64,000 nt of DNA, from contig NW_005179096.1 in assembly GCF_000350225.1 (NCBI RefSeq), forward strand, positions 29,322 through 93,321. The letters are read 5' to 3'. The translations under genes were made by a program, and so were the position numbers. The notes beneath the pieces are model-generated. The model was given only the letters and a program-made list of their open reading frames with translations. It was not told the DNA's origin and made no database searches. Positions 33,608 through 44,837 of this stretch are shown in pieces. The DNA comes from Chondrus crispus. Taxonomy: Eukaryota; Rhodophyta; Florideophyceae; Gigartinales; Gigartinaceae. Position 1 is the stretch's first letter. Each line of letters begins with the position of its first letter.

Positions 33608-34486
33608 TCAGCTGCCAAAGTGCAAACGCAGAAGCAGACGAGAATTGATTCCTTCTTTTCAGGGGCCAGTAACCTTGCTGGACAAGCAACATTACTGCCA
33701 CCATAGGAATATTCTCTTTACGTGAATAGCAATGTCCTTTTCCGTCCTCATTCTTATAAAGAGAGATTACTGTACTATATTCTTATGTCGCATATGAATA
33801 AATGTCATGAAAATAGGGTTGTTTTGGCCATTCCCAGGACGGGAAATAGTGTATATATTCTACTAAAAAGATTGTTCTTTTGCCGGTCATTCTATTAAAG
33901 AGAGACTACCATTATGCGTCGCTCATGTGATCGTACTACTATGCGTACAGTAAAACTTTAAACTTTATTTGTATATGGTACGGTACTATAACCATCGACA
34001 ATAATCCGAAACTTGATACCCCCCGGATTTCAATCATAGACCCTTGTCGTCGAAACGCCCTCAACCCGCCCGTAAAGCTTTACGCGCACTTATCAACAGC
34101 AGAATCCTAACGATTCATTGTTACTGTTTGCAGTTCTGCATCACTCTCTGTTGTAGCTAACGGGACCGGTTTATCAGAACTGGACTCGTAACCGCACGCA
34201 TAAAGCCCACACCAGAGTCAATCATTTCAAGCTAAACACTTGGCGTAGTGATCTGCGAAATTCTTTCCGCTGAAAAGTATTCTTTCAGATATGCTGTGGG
34301 CCCGTTCCGCATGTTCATACCGCACTTCATTCACTACATATTCCTTCGTTCTTTTTCACCTAGAAGAATACAGTCCAAAGGGAAAGTTGAAAGCAACGGT
34401 CGTGCCCGTACCAATGCATTTCGTGTGGGTATATGTAATTTGCGGGAAGACGGAGGATGAACGGTTAGGTCGCTCACAAATCGTTG
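33608..34486. other. Intergenic with dispersed repeats
   Basis: No gene. 33773-33841 is the right arm of the inverted repeat split by copy A2. 33913-34021 is repeated in the same orientation at 41226-41322. 34262-34308 resembles the reverse complement of 41445-41489. Confidence 0.55.
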
Positions 34487-34488
34487 TG

Positions 34489-34496
34489 TATATAAA
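34489..34496 (+). promoter_or_regulatory. TATA box, probable promoter of the split secreted-protein gene
   Basis: TATATAAA followed by a C/T-rich leader, about 75 bases upstream of the family B insertion at 34573. Removing that insertion joins this leader to the broken gene at 39873. Confidence 0.6.
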
Positions 34497-34572
34497 TTGC
34501 GGTCTGTCCTGCTCATCTCCTCTCCCCTACCCACATTTCAGCCAAGACCCCGCTCAAGTAGACAGCCGCTTC

Positions 34573-34817
34573 TGTAATAACTTCGGGGACCGAGGAGTCG
34601 GGATAACCAAAGTATGTTGTTGGCTGTGCAGATGAAGGATCGATGTGGGTTTATTGACGAGAAGCGAACTCGTCGTCGTTTAAGTCAAACCGCAATCCGG
34701 AATGAGCGGGCTGTTCTAATTACAGGACAGCTCTTGATTATTCTAAATTACACTGTACAAACTACATCTACAGAAAACCGAATTCGAAATTAGAATAGAA
34801 CCAGACCAGCGGTCATA
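34573..34817 (-). repeat. 3' LTR of copy B2
   Basis: 245 bp. On the minus strand it starts TATGACCGCTGG, where the 5' LTR has TGTGACCGCTGG. Confidence 0.85.
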
Positions 34818-34827
34818 CTCCCCTCTT

Positions 34828-35067
34828 TCAAAGCGCAAGAATCTTCCGAGCCTTTTCCAACATCTCGCAAGGACTGTTCTTGCGTTTCAGCATACGTTCA
34901 AACATACGAGGAACATCCTCGTAAACCTTAGCAATGGGCTCGAGCGTATCATCCAAATGCGGTAAGCCCTTCCAGCGGACTACAACGTGGACGCCATCAA
35001 GGTGTTCTTCCAGTCGCAAGAGGCGATGTATTATCATTCCGGTTTCGGATTGTAGGACATGGGACAT
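34828..35067 (-). pseudogene. Chromodomain end of family B pol
   Basis: Short ORF with VHVVVRWKGLPHLDDTLEPI, a recognisable chromodomain core with Leu where Trp of the TWEP motif is usual. It overlaps the end of the integrase ORF in another frame, so a frameshift separates the two. This fits the C-terminal chromodomain of chromoviruses. Confidence 0.7.
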
Positions 35068-36383
35068 AATTGCGTGCGTGTCCAGCGTCGGATCATGATA
35101 GAACTTAAGCCTGCTGGCATGTAGCTCTTCCGATTCTCCGTTCGTAGATCTTGGACTAGGTAGACGTAGTCATCTATTGCGCGTAGCACGCGTCGCGGTC
35201 CGCGCCAACGGAGAGCAAGTTTTTCACTAGCGAAGAAGTCTTCCCTGGCAACAAGCACGAAGTCGCCATCCCTAAAATTCGGCAGCGTTCCACTTGAGGC
35301 TTTTTTTCGTCCGAGTTTCTGGTTCTTGTCCACAGTATTCCGTAAGATAGGATGTACCTCAGCGACGCGCGCCTTGAGGGTGCTGATACAGAGAAGCTTT
35401 TCTAGCTTAGCAGCCTCGACCGTAATCGGTTGGATCGTAGAACTTCGTAGGAAGGTCGCAATGGGCGCAGTCGGTTCGCGACCCATGAATGCCGTAATCG
35501 GAGAAATGTTTCCACGCTGAAAAGACGGGGCGTTGTTAAGCGCGCTCTGCACGAGCGGCAAGATATCCGGCCATTCGGTAAGGGACATTTGAAGCTCCGA
35601 TAATACGGCTCGCATTGCGCGAAGTAGTTCGCGTCCCAACCGCTCGAGGGCACCGTAACTCCACAGACTGTATGGTAGCGTAAAATGATGCGGTACTTTG
35701 AGACCTTTCCAGATCAGTCGGACCGTTTCATTTCGGAAATGCGTTGGACCATCGGACATAGATCCATTTGGCACACCCAACGCAGCGCACCAGTCGATGA
35801 TGGCAATTGCTGCATTTTCAGTTGAAGTATCGGAAAAGGGAAAGATCCAATTGTAATCCGAATGGTCGTCGCGCAACATGAGGACATATTTTCCTCCATC
35901 CGAAGTCAGTCCGAGTTCGATGTAATCGAACTGTAGAAGGTCATTAGGACCAGTTCCGTGTACAGCCGGGCCGAACGGGCGGGGAACCTTTCCCTCTCCA
36001 ATTTTCGAAAGACAATGGATGCAGGCCTGAACGAAGGTCCGTATGTCGGTCGTCATTGTTGACCAGAAGTAGTGCTTCCGTAGCACTCGTTCGGTAGAAT
36101 CCCGGCCTCGGTGTCCCGCGGGGCCGGTGTGTGCGATGATGCACATGCTAAGTTGTAAATCCGAAGCTCGGTCAGAAATCCAAACCGAACCATTGGGGTT
36201 TTGCCAAAGTCCATCCGACTTTCCGGGAAATTTCCGATTGTGCGGAAGATTGCGCGTCCGAAATTTCGGTCGGAGGCGGCCATTCAAAATCCGTCGCGAA
36301 TGAAGATGGAAGTTCTGGAATTCGGATAAGTCGCCGTAATTTCGTAGGAGCAGACCAACGCCCGAGGAGATCGGCCCACACAT
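35034..36383 (-). pseudogene. Family B integrase
   Basis: 449 open codons; the genuine integrase starts a little inside, after a frame change between about 36180 and 36290. HHCC zinc region (IAHTGPAGHRG ... ACIHC), then catalytic D (LLQFDYIELG), D (GSMSDGPTHF) and E (GALERLGREL), followed by a conserved HHFTLPY-to-NNAPS block and a DNA-binding C-terminal part (LRWRGPRRV). All catalytic residues remain, but the protein is separated from RNase H upstream and chromodomain downstream by frame changes. Confidence 0.85.
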
Positions 36384-38721
36384 TATCCGTTCCCTTAATG
36401 TGGAAACAGGTGTAGTTATAAATCGACAATCGGACAGCCCATCGAAGGAATTCGCGAAGCTAGGTCTGGGTCATGTCAGGCATTACCGAAAGCGGATCGA
36501 ATAGGAAGATAAGCTTGTTATGATCCGTAAGTAGGTCAAATCCTTCCAGTGTAGCGGCAATCCAGTGCATGGGATCCAATGTAGCAAGGATCGCGTAGTA
36601 CTCCTTCTCGAGAATAGACCAACCGAATTGTACAGAATTAAATCGCCCAGACAAGAAGGTGAGGGGCTCGTGCCGCTGCTTCTCGTGGGGGTTCTTGAGG
36701 TCCTCATAGGGAACCTGCGTGACGATTCCAGACCAAACAGAGTCCGAAGCATCGGTATAAACGCACAGGCGTTTCTCATCATCGCGATGGGACAACGTGA
36801 CCTGTTCTGCATGGGCGTGATTGCAATTTCCGAAAGCTCGGGTTTCGGAATCTTCCCAGCCCAATGTGGAGAGTTTGTACCGAGAAACGGAAAGCTTGGT
36901 CCGTTTTCCGGCATGCTTGTAAACTTTCTCCATAAAGTCGTGGAGCGGTGCGGCAAGATTCGAAAACTTCGGTATTCCACTTTTTACCCACTGGAGGGCG
37001 CAGACAAATTGCTGTAAGTGTGCCCCGGTAGTTGGAAGTTCCATATTCAACAGACTATCTAGGCGTCTCGGGTGGTACCTTATACTGTTTTCAAAAATCA
37101 TTCGGCCGCACCATTGGATATTTTTGGCGAACAGCACGCCCTTCGCCGGATGCAGCTTGAGATTGTGCGGACTGCAAAAGCGGAACATGTCTTGCACAGA
37201 GCTCAAAAGTCCGGAAACGGTTTTGTCGTGGAGGGGAATATCATCCAACCACGACAGCAGGGTGGTCCGTAAATCGGGGGGTAGAACTTCAGCCAATGCC
37301 GATTGTAGATGGGTAACGGCGTTCGTTGTGCCGTGCAAAACCCACGTCGGAGAAAATATGCCGTCCGGGGTTATAAAAGATTGAAACATCCGAGAATCGC
37401 GTTCGAGCTCCAATTGCCAGTAACCGTGGGATAGGTCAAACGTGGCGAAATACCGGGAACCGGTTAGCTTGCCGAGCTCGTGCTCGATATTCGGCATTGG
37501 AAACTGATGTTTTACCGTAAATCGGTTAGCGGGACGTATGTTTACCGTAAAGCAGAATTTCGCAGGACCGGGTTTCGGAACCAGGAGCGGTGCGCATGCC
37601 CACGGAGACGTTGAGTTTGGATAAGCCATGCCATGCTGCACCAGCTTATCTGTCATATCGGCAAGGAATTCTTGTTGTTCCTTACTGTATTTCCGAAATC
37701 GGACTTTAATCGGCCGAGCATCGGGAGTCAGGTCAATTCGCAACGGGCGAAGTTTTGCCGGGGGACCGGAAGAGAATGACGTCCAAAATATGTCGCGGTG
37801 TTCGTTCACAATTTCGTTCAATTTCTTGGCGTCCTCTTCAGGCAATCCGTTTTCTCGGGCAGATTTCTTCAATATTCCGATATCGGTTAGTACCTCCTCG
37901 TGCTGCTCGGCATCAATAGGATCGAGCAGCGACGGGTCCGGAAACGGGTCTTCTTCCGTCCCAGCGGTGTATTAATTGACACGAGGTCTATCCTTCCGAG
38001 ATTCGGTTTTCTTCTTTGCCGAAATATCGGAAGTAATGCCATTGAGGCGGGCGCCCATCATGCGGCTCACAACGCCGCCTCTTCCCAGCGTGGTCAGATT
38101 TCCCACGTGGGGGCAGTCGGACCCATCGAGGGCCTACCGATTATTCTCCAGGAGGGTACGCGTGTCCACCTGGAGATGCTGAGGAACGGGCATTCCTATT
38201 ATTAGATCTTCGCACGCCAGCTCGTCGTCCACAACAAGGAACGAGACGTTGGCGAGTGCGAGTTGGCCCGATGCCAACTGTAATACCGTTCTCGGAATTG
38301 TCCACGTGCGGGAAAAGGTGAACGACTGTGCGTCGTCACCTGACTTCAGGGCAACCTGAATGTGCACCGGTTCGATCGCTCGAATTTTTCCGATGCCGCT
38401 GACGGCAGCCCGCTCCGCGAGAGTGGGACAGATCAGACTGTCGTCACTCCCGTCCTCGCATCTTCCCGTAGCGGAAATAGATGCACGGCCATCTGAAACC
38501 AGAAAGGGGCAAGATGGCGTTTCCAAATCTTCGGTTTTCTTCTGTCCCAATGGAGGGTTTGTCATGCGATCAGCAGTAGGTCGTCCTTTTGAAGTGTCCG
38601 TAGATTCGGATTTTTGGCACTCGTGTGACTGCCGGTGGAACGGGATGGACCATCCCGTGCTTTGGAAGCCGCAATGTCGGAAAGATACGCGCACTTCTGT
38701 TCGTCCGTTGACTTCCGGCAA
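36172..38721 (-). pseudogene. Family B protease, RT and RNase H
   Basis: One reading frame with at least three stops: TAG after the protease (38134-38136), TAA near 37970 and TAG at 36460-36462 inside RNase H. Protease region ends SFLVVDDELACEDLIIGMP. RT carries FTVNIRPANRFTVKHQFPM, FATFDLSHGYWQLELE and an intact WLDDI box. RNase H has CVYTDASDSVWSGIV, EKEYYAI and LLTDHNKLIFLFD, so D-E-D residues are kept. Two of the three stops are TAG. The frame is -1 relative to gag with about 160 bases of overlap, consistent with frameshift expression in the ancestor. Confidence 0.85.
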
Positions 38722-39563
38722 TCCTGGATCCAGTGTCGGTCTTCTTTAGACTTACATGGAAGATGTGGGCAGGGTGGCGCTTGCCTAGAAGATTGTCCTC
38801 CCTTCTTGAGCATATTTCCGGAATCGGCTCTTGGTGACTTGTCGTTGTTACCACCGCATTTCGGGTTTTCACTTCGAGATTCCTCTCGCTTTTTACCTGG
38901 GCCGGTGTTCAGGATTTGGAATGCTTCCGACAATCGGATGCAGTATTGCATAAACTTTGAGAAATATTTCCTACAATCGTGATAGGCGAAGCCCAAATCC
39001 GATTCCAGTCGGTTATGCAGCTGGAGCGGTTTTATCGCTGACAGCACGTGATAAACCGCAACCTTCTGGTTAGCCTTCAGTAGCCAGGCGAAACTATGAC
39101 GTCGGAGTAGTTTGTGGTAGGACAAGAACAAGGATTCCATCCTGGAACTGGCGTTCTTATCGAACATGTCCATCTGTAATTCGGTTTTCACCAGGGAATC
39201 TGAGGTGTCAAGATTGACCGCTTCCTTAGATTCTTCGGCCTTCTTCTCTAAATACGAGCGTAGTTCCGAATCTGGTAATGTTCCATAATCGGTATGTCCT
39301 TCGATGAAACCAAGAGCCAACGCGGACTCCACGATTTCTGGATCGACACAGAATTTCAGATTAACCGGACGGATCGGTTCCGTCGAGGTGCTTCCGGCAA
39401 CGGTGAGTTGTTGCGATCTTGAGTCGAGCTCGCGCACGTACTGATCGTACAAGCGGAGAAATATCCGGACTGACTCGGAATCGGTCCGAAGCAGTCTGGG
39501 ATGCACTACCGAGGATGCCAAAAATGACGAAACGGGCGGCCCTTCGGGCCGTTGGTCAGACAT
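38562..39563 (-). CDS. Family B gag, open
   Basis: 333 codons, starting 64 bases after the 5' LTR. Contains a helical gag region (about 60-230) and a Cys/His knuckle CPHLPCKSKEDRHWIQDC near residues 272-289, spaced CX4C-H-C rather than the usual CX2C. Start chosen as the first ATG after the LTR. Intact, but it can only assemble particles without its own pol. Confidence 0.75.
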   Translation of the reverse strand: MSDQRPEGPPVSSFLASSVVHPRLLRTDSESVRIFLRLYDQYVRELDSRSQQLTVAGSTSTEPIRPVNLKFCVDPEIVESALALGFIEGHTDYGTLPDSELRSYLEKKAEESKEAVNLDTSDSLVKTELQMDMFDKNASSRMESLFLSYHKLLRRHSFAWLLKANQKVAVYHVLSAIKPLQLHNRLESDLGFAYHDCRKYFSKFMQYCIRLSEAFQILNTGPGKKREESRSENPKCGGNNDKSPRADSGNMLKKGGQSSRQAPPCPHLPCKSKEDRHWIQDCRKSTDEQKCAYLSDIAASKARDGPSRSTGSHTSAKNPNLRTLQKDDLLLIA

Positions 39564-39627
39564 CCGAAAATCGGAAGGGTTGATCGAGGGCCTCCTTTGC
39601 TGTAAGAGAAGTAATGGTAGTGATCAT

Positions 39628-39872
39628 TGTAATAACTTCGGAGACGGAGGAGTCGGGATAACCAAAGTATGTTGTAGGTTGCGCAGATGAAGGATCGATG
39701 GGGGTTTATTGACGAGAAGCGATCCCGTCGTCGCTTAAGTCAAGCTGCAATCTGGAATGAGCTGGCTGTTCTATTTACAGGCCAGCTCTTGATTGTTCTA
39801 AATTACACCGTAAAAACTACATCTACAGAAAACCGAATTCGGAATTAGAATAGAACCAGACCAGCGGTCACA
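39628..39872 (-). repeat. 5' LTR of copy B2
   Basis: 245 bp, TGTGACCGC to GTTATTACA on the minus strand. Confidence 0.85.
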
Positions 39873-40965
39873 GCTTCTCAGTGTGGAAATTGCTTCAGAG
39901 AGTTCACTCGAAGAAGGTTATCTTGCGTGAGGATCCTGTTTTCTTCTACACATACCATTTAATCAACAATGGCTGTGAAGATAACCAGCTATCTCTCACC
40001 GTGATATTCATGACATGGCTGCTATCTGCCGTACCAGCGCATTCTCAGCTTTCGTCCATCACAGAGCGATTCCCCTAAATTTCCACCATCTGTGATGCTC
40101 TCAACTTGCAGTGCAACGAAAACCTAGCCATCGCCACCTGTGAAAGTGTGTGCGATGTAACGATCGACATATATTCTTTGAGAGCCATGGATAACTCCCT
40201 CGATAGCTGCACAATCGGCGGAACTGTATCAGATAGGGGAGCTTGCGAATACTGTGGGCCCACCTGACGGGTACGCAGAGTGGATTTGGACGGCGTTTGT
40301 CCGGAAGAGTACGGTCAATTCTTCCTGGACCTAACCACGGCTGAATTCATTTCGGAAGGTCCATCCGTTTTCGAATCGGAGTGCTTAGATAACAGTGATG
40401 GAAATGCGCTTTCACAATCATTCATGGTCGAGGTTGCACAAATTTACTGTGAAGAGATGCCGTCACCGAGTCCAACCACCACGCCATCTGTCACCCCGAC
40501 ACGGACTATTTCTCCTTCGGCATCTCCTTCGGCGTCTCCTTCGGCGTCTCCTTCGGCGAGTGTAACTCCTACAGCATCTTCTGCTCCAGTCACGCCATCT
40601 GCCACCCCGACACCGACTATTTCTTCCTTTGCGAGTGCAACTCCCACAGCATCTTCTACTCCAGCTGCGGACAAATCTCATGGCCCACGGCCTGGGAAAA
40701 ATACATCTGCTTGTGTTCGACAGCTTAGAGGGTGTAGGCGTCCTCCGTACGCCCGGGGTCGAATAGTTACAGGCCGATACGCTCGTGGACGAGTGAATGG
40801 TATTGATAGGAGATGCTGCAAAGGTTTTTGTAGATGCAGATTGGCTAGCTCGCGCCGGTGTTTGCGCATATGCCAAATCTTCTTCTATAGCATCTAGACA
40901 ACAGAAAGATTCTGGAAAGGCAGACATGCGAATTGAATCTTTGAGTCAGCTGCAAAAATCACAAT
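39873..40965 (+). pseudogene. Broken secreted Cys- and Ser/Thr/Pro-rich protein gene
   Basis: A single reading frame runs from 39881 to 40680 with stops at 40076-40078 (TAA) and 40265-40267 (TGA). It shows a signal-peptide-like VIFMTWLLSAVPAHSQ, a Cys-rich part (CDALNLQC, CESVC, CEYC) and a repeat stretch built from SPSA units (about 40460-40670). After that, sequence resembling the true C-terminus (LIGDAAKVFVDADWLARAG) lies in the +1 frame and ends near 40965. I infer an extracellular or wall protein. Its TATA box (34489) is now about 5.3 kb upstream because copy B2 landed in the leader. Introns could explain some breaks, but two stops plus a frame change favour a pseudogene. Confidence 0.6.
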
Positions 40966-41490
40966 AAACCAGTCGGTCAGCAATTGATGTTACCGATTTT
41001 TTCTACTTAATCATTAATTCTACAATGGTATCAGCTAAACCATCGAGCGATGGCGGAGGCCATGGAGCCTTTTCATTGGACTGTTGGCTTTCGCCAAATT
41101 ACAGGCTCGCCTTCAACATCGTTACAACAGCTCGATCCCGTGGCACCACGGACATCCGTGTGGCCGCCCCCAGGGGCTGCACGGAGGCCGCCCCCAGGGA
41201 GGAAGAATCTCAATTTTGATACCTTCATGCGTCGCTCATGTGATCGTACTAGTATGCGTACAGTAGTTGTATACTGTACAGTAATATAACCATCGACAAT
41301 AACCTGAATCTTGATACCTGGAAGCCACTAAATCTTGACCGCCCCTGTATGGAATTCATATCCAATTTTTGACCACGCTCTTCTCCACCCATCACTAGAG
41401 GAAGCTGGGTAGGCCAAGTTGGCAAGGAGGGAGGCGAGAAGGGAGGAGCGGGGCCCAAAGTGTGTCTGAAAGAATATTTCTCAGCGGGTA
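40966..41490. repeat. Mosaic of dispersed repeats
   Basis: 40994-41105 resembles the reverse complement of 49551-49650; 41226-41322 repeats 33913-34021; 41445-41489 resembles the complement of 34262-34308. No gene. Confidence 0.55.
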
Positions 41491-43912
41491 CCCTTCCCCG
41501 AGGGGGCAATTTGGGAATTATTTTGACGGAGCCTAACAAGTGTTTTATGGCACTATCCTGGGCTACCAAAAAGCGTCTGGTATAGCCAATGGGATGTCTA
41601 TGTGCCATGGACGGCGAAAGGACGACGGCGAAAACAACCTGTTTGAAGCCATTTCACATTTTCACACACGTGCAGAAAGGGCCCAAATGAGAAAAGGGGC
41701 AATTTGGTAATTTTAGTTATGAACCGGAAGGCGACAACAGAGATTGCACAACCTCATCTTCACCGCCTTTATCCTTCCTGAAGGCATCCTTCGAGAGTGT
41801 ACGGCTCATTGCCGCACCGTACCTCACCCTAGACGTGGGTGACAAATGCTCGTCGCGTGCGGAAGAGAGCGGGATCTGGTTTACTGATCTCGATGTTGAC
41901 TTTGCACGGCCATTTTCACTCGACAATCGCATCTGTACGCGCTTGCGTTCCCGTTCTGCCTTCTTCTCACCTTTGAGTCGCCTTTCAGTAGCTAGTTTTA
42001 CGTCTCTCTCTTTTCAGCTTTCAATTGTTTCGTCCAAAGTCAAATAGAGAGCAGGTGTCCCTATTTGCAAATCAACACTTTTCGGACGACTTGCGGTCGA
42101 ACTGTTACTTTTGGAGGAACGTGTGCTTGTCATAAGGATTTTGTTCACACTCCTGCTCTTGCTCAACAATATTTCAACATCACGGAGTCCTGATTTGGGG
42201 TCATTTGCTGCCTCAAAAATGTCTTTGAGCTTGCGACAAGTCTGATTGTCGAGGTTGCAAGTTCTATTTGTGACATTTACTAATTAGTATCAGCTTTAAA
42301 GCTGCCTGGCAACTTCTGGGGTCATATGACACCGCATTTGGTCCTTGTCTCTTAAACCTGTCGAGAAATGAAAAGTTCATTGGCCATAACCCCGCCTTTT
42401 CGAAGGTCAACTTAATCTTATCAACAGTGATATCACTGTAAGCCAATGTCGCCACCATCAAATTTGAGCCGACACTTCGCATGTCAAGTGTCGTTTGCCT
42501 ATGAAGCAAGTCACGGTATTTGTGCATCCCTTTTTTGAAAGACCTGTTAATGTCCTGGTCGCATGGTTGTAAGAAATGAGTTGTGTTGGAGGGAGATTGG
42601 ACGATCTCGCACTTTTTTTGCTTTCATATCTCGAGCCACTCGTAGCCTTCTCGCGATGAGTGGCCGTCGAGAGTCATGCAGTAATGAAGATCCGGTGGTA
42701 TTTTCGTCCTCACAAACGTATCCACATGCCCCATCACAAAGGAAATAATTTTTTTTCCATACTTCCCCTGTCTGTCGTCATGATTACGGTTCTTCGGTCA
42801 AGCCATTTTTTCACATAACCTCTCCGTTTCAGAGGAATGGCATGTTATTTCGGTCTGTTGGAGTGGCAAGATCCATCCACTCATTACATTCTTACCCTCT
42901 AAAATGAAAAAGGGTGGTATTTTGTGACCAGACGCAGAAACAGCCACAACAATTGTAATATGCGTGTTGTTTTTTCTAGCTTGACAAGCCACGTACACGC
43001 CATGATTGGTAAGTGAGCACCCAACGACTTTAGTTTTCACTCCATATTGGCAGTCTACAGCTGTTTCGTCGAAGTTCCCAAGCCGCATCGGGTCCCTGAA
43101 TATGCCTGGATGAGAAATTGAACTTTTTTCAATGCTTCAGAGAACGTTGACACATATGTGAAATCCTCACCCGCCAACTTTGCCACATCTTTGTTCTCAC
43201 TTTTTCGGTAAGTGATGTCTCTATTCACTGCCCGCCGGTGCCGGTTGGTGTCTTGAGATGGGCTGCCAGATTCTGTGCCAAATCCTGGACGCCCATCAAA
43301 CGCTATCTCAGTCATAATATTCCGGACATCACTATTTGAAAGTGCGAAACCCTTTTCAGCTGCATACAAAATCCTTTTCTTAATCGAACTAGACACTTGT
43401 TGACTAATAACTGAGCGACGTCCTCTGCCATGGGCTTTGGGAGATAGGAGGTCGTTGATTTTTGATTCATCCTGCTCTTGCAGAGCGTGATAAATGCGAT
43501 CTACTGTTGCCCGGGGTACTCGTGTCGCTCTCACGACGACGGGCCTTTTTGTACCACTACGAAGGAGCGCAGTGGCGTTCTCCCGCTGCTTTTTTGTCAA
43601 TGGGTCGCGTTCTTGTCCTGTTTTTTCAATCTCACTCTGCATTCGCATGGAGAGTCCCATGACTCAAGCAATTCTGAAGTTGAAGTCATGATGTCGGTGC
43701 TACAGGAAAGAGGTTGATGGGGGTTGGGACGCCGTGGCGTTGCAGGAGTTTGAATTTTGGCGAACTTCTACAACACAGGGCAACGAGGGAGGACGTACTA
43801 AGTTGTACGAGTAGTGTTTGCATGTGGACGGAGCGTTTTGGAGAATCTGGAAGGGGAAGAATAAAAATTACCGAATTGCCCCCGATTACCAAATTGCCCC
43901 TTTCAGGAAGGG
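41491..43912 (-). mobile_element. Pogo-like (Tc1/mariner) DNA transposon
   Basis: 2422 bp between CCCTTCC ... GGAAGGG ends, flanked by TA at 41489-41490 and 43913-43914. Each end has two copies of a GGGGCAATTTGGTAAT-type motif in inverted orientation (41503, 41694; 43866, 43885). It encodes a broken DDE transposase on the minus strand. Confidence 0.85.
41717..43690 (-). pseudogene. Pogo-like DDE transposase, degenerate
   Basis: Reading on the minus strand: a CENP-B/pogo helix-turn-helix N-terminus (ORF 43055-43660), the first catalytic Asp in NFDETAVDCQ (ORF 42798-43088), the second in MTLDGHSSREG (about 42640), the third in NTTHFLQPCDQDI (about 42570), then the AGLWPMN block and a basic C-terminal tail ending at 41717. 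At least two stops and a frame change interrupt it. The protein would cut and paste the element at TA sites; this copy cannot. Confidence 0.8.
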
Positions 43913-43914
43913 TA

Positions 43915-44341
43915 AAGTTATGGATGGAATGGAGCTGCGCCACTTGAATCGTTTAGGGCGCGCGATATTTGAGGTTGTAGAGTCTGTCAAAGGGCTTTAT
44001 TTTTTGTTATTTTTTGAAGTTTTTGTTACAATATTATTATAAGTACATGAGTGAGGCTTTCAGAGGAGATTTACTCCCCAAAAATGTCTCCTCCCCTGCC
44101 CCCTTCCGAAGACGGACCTCGGGCTGCTTTCACCCTTCCCCTTCTTCTATTGCCGCCTTCCACTTGGAAGCGTGCTCGGAACAATCTAAAAAACCTTGAA
44201 ATTACAACTGAAATCTACCCTTCGAGAGGTGGTCTCGCGAGAGAGTGTCGATCCGGGCAATAATGCCCTCGCAGTGGTGGTGGTACTGTGAAAACTATAT
44301 ATGCATACTCGAACAGGTTTGAATATGTCGTACAGCACGCG
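43915..44341. other. No supported gene; inverted repeat at the end
   Basis: 44288-44349 matches the reverse complement of 48406-48475 (shared GAACAGGTTTGAAT and CAGCACGCGCTGTTA). No coding signal. Confidence 0.5.
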
Positions 44342-44837
44342 CTGTTACCACGTGCAAGGGACGAACTTGCGTCTGTTTTTAACTTTACGGGGTTAGTTTA
44401 GTAGTAAGGGAGGTATCGAGCAGCTAGTGCTTGGACTTTCTGAGGAAGGCAGATTGAACGTTTCTGGTGTAAACCAAACCCTTTCGGAACGGACTTCCGA
44501 CCACACGTAGGCTCCGACGGGTTGAAGAAGTCGGTCGAAGGCTTCTTCTTACATCAATAAATTGTTTGATTTATTTCCTTTAATTTTCTTGGGACGAAAT
44601 CCCACATGGTTGTTTCTATATGTGTTTCTATATGGTCGTGTTTTTGCCTACCATCGCACGATGGTCGGCGTCTCATGTTAACGCTGCCTTATTTTACAGT
44701 CGTCGGCTTTATCGTACGGCCTAGGCGAGGTTTCGTCAAGAGTCGGGGACCACGTTGTCATTCGTATGTCGCATATCATATCACCTCAGCCACCAGAGTT
44801 GTGTTCATTCTTGCGTTTGCCAACCAAGTGACTACAG

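Larger units (their letters stand above)
34573..39872 (-). mobile_element. Gypsy chromovirus family B, copy B2
   Basis: 5300 bp on the minus strand with 245-bp LTRs (34573-34817 and 39628-39872) and GCTTC duplicated at 34568-34572 and 39873-39877. LTRs begin TG and end CA, and are about 8% diverged by eye. Gag, protease, RT, RNase H, integrase and chromodomain are all identifiable but broken by stops and frame changes. Confidence 0.9.

Noticed and set aside
39881-40897. Treating 40280-40897 as a complete gene
   Set aside because: The same frame continues upstream through two stops to a signal-peptide-like sequence, so the 205-codon ORF is only a fragment.
40444-40927. Arg-rich and acidic minus-strand ORFs
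   Set aside because: Shadows of the SPSA repeat on the opposite strand.
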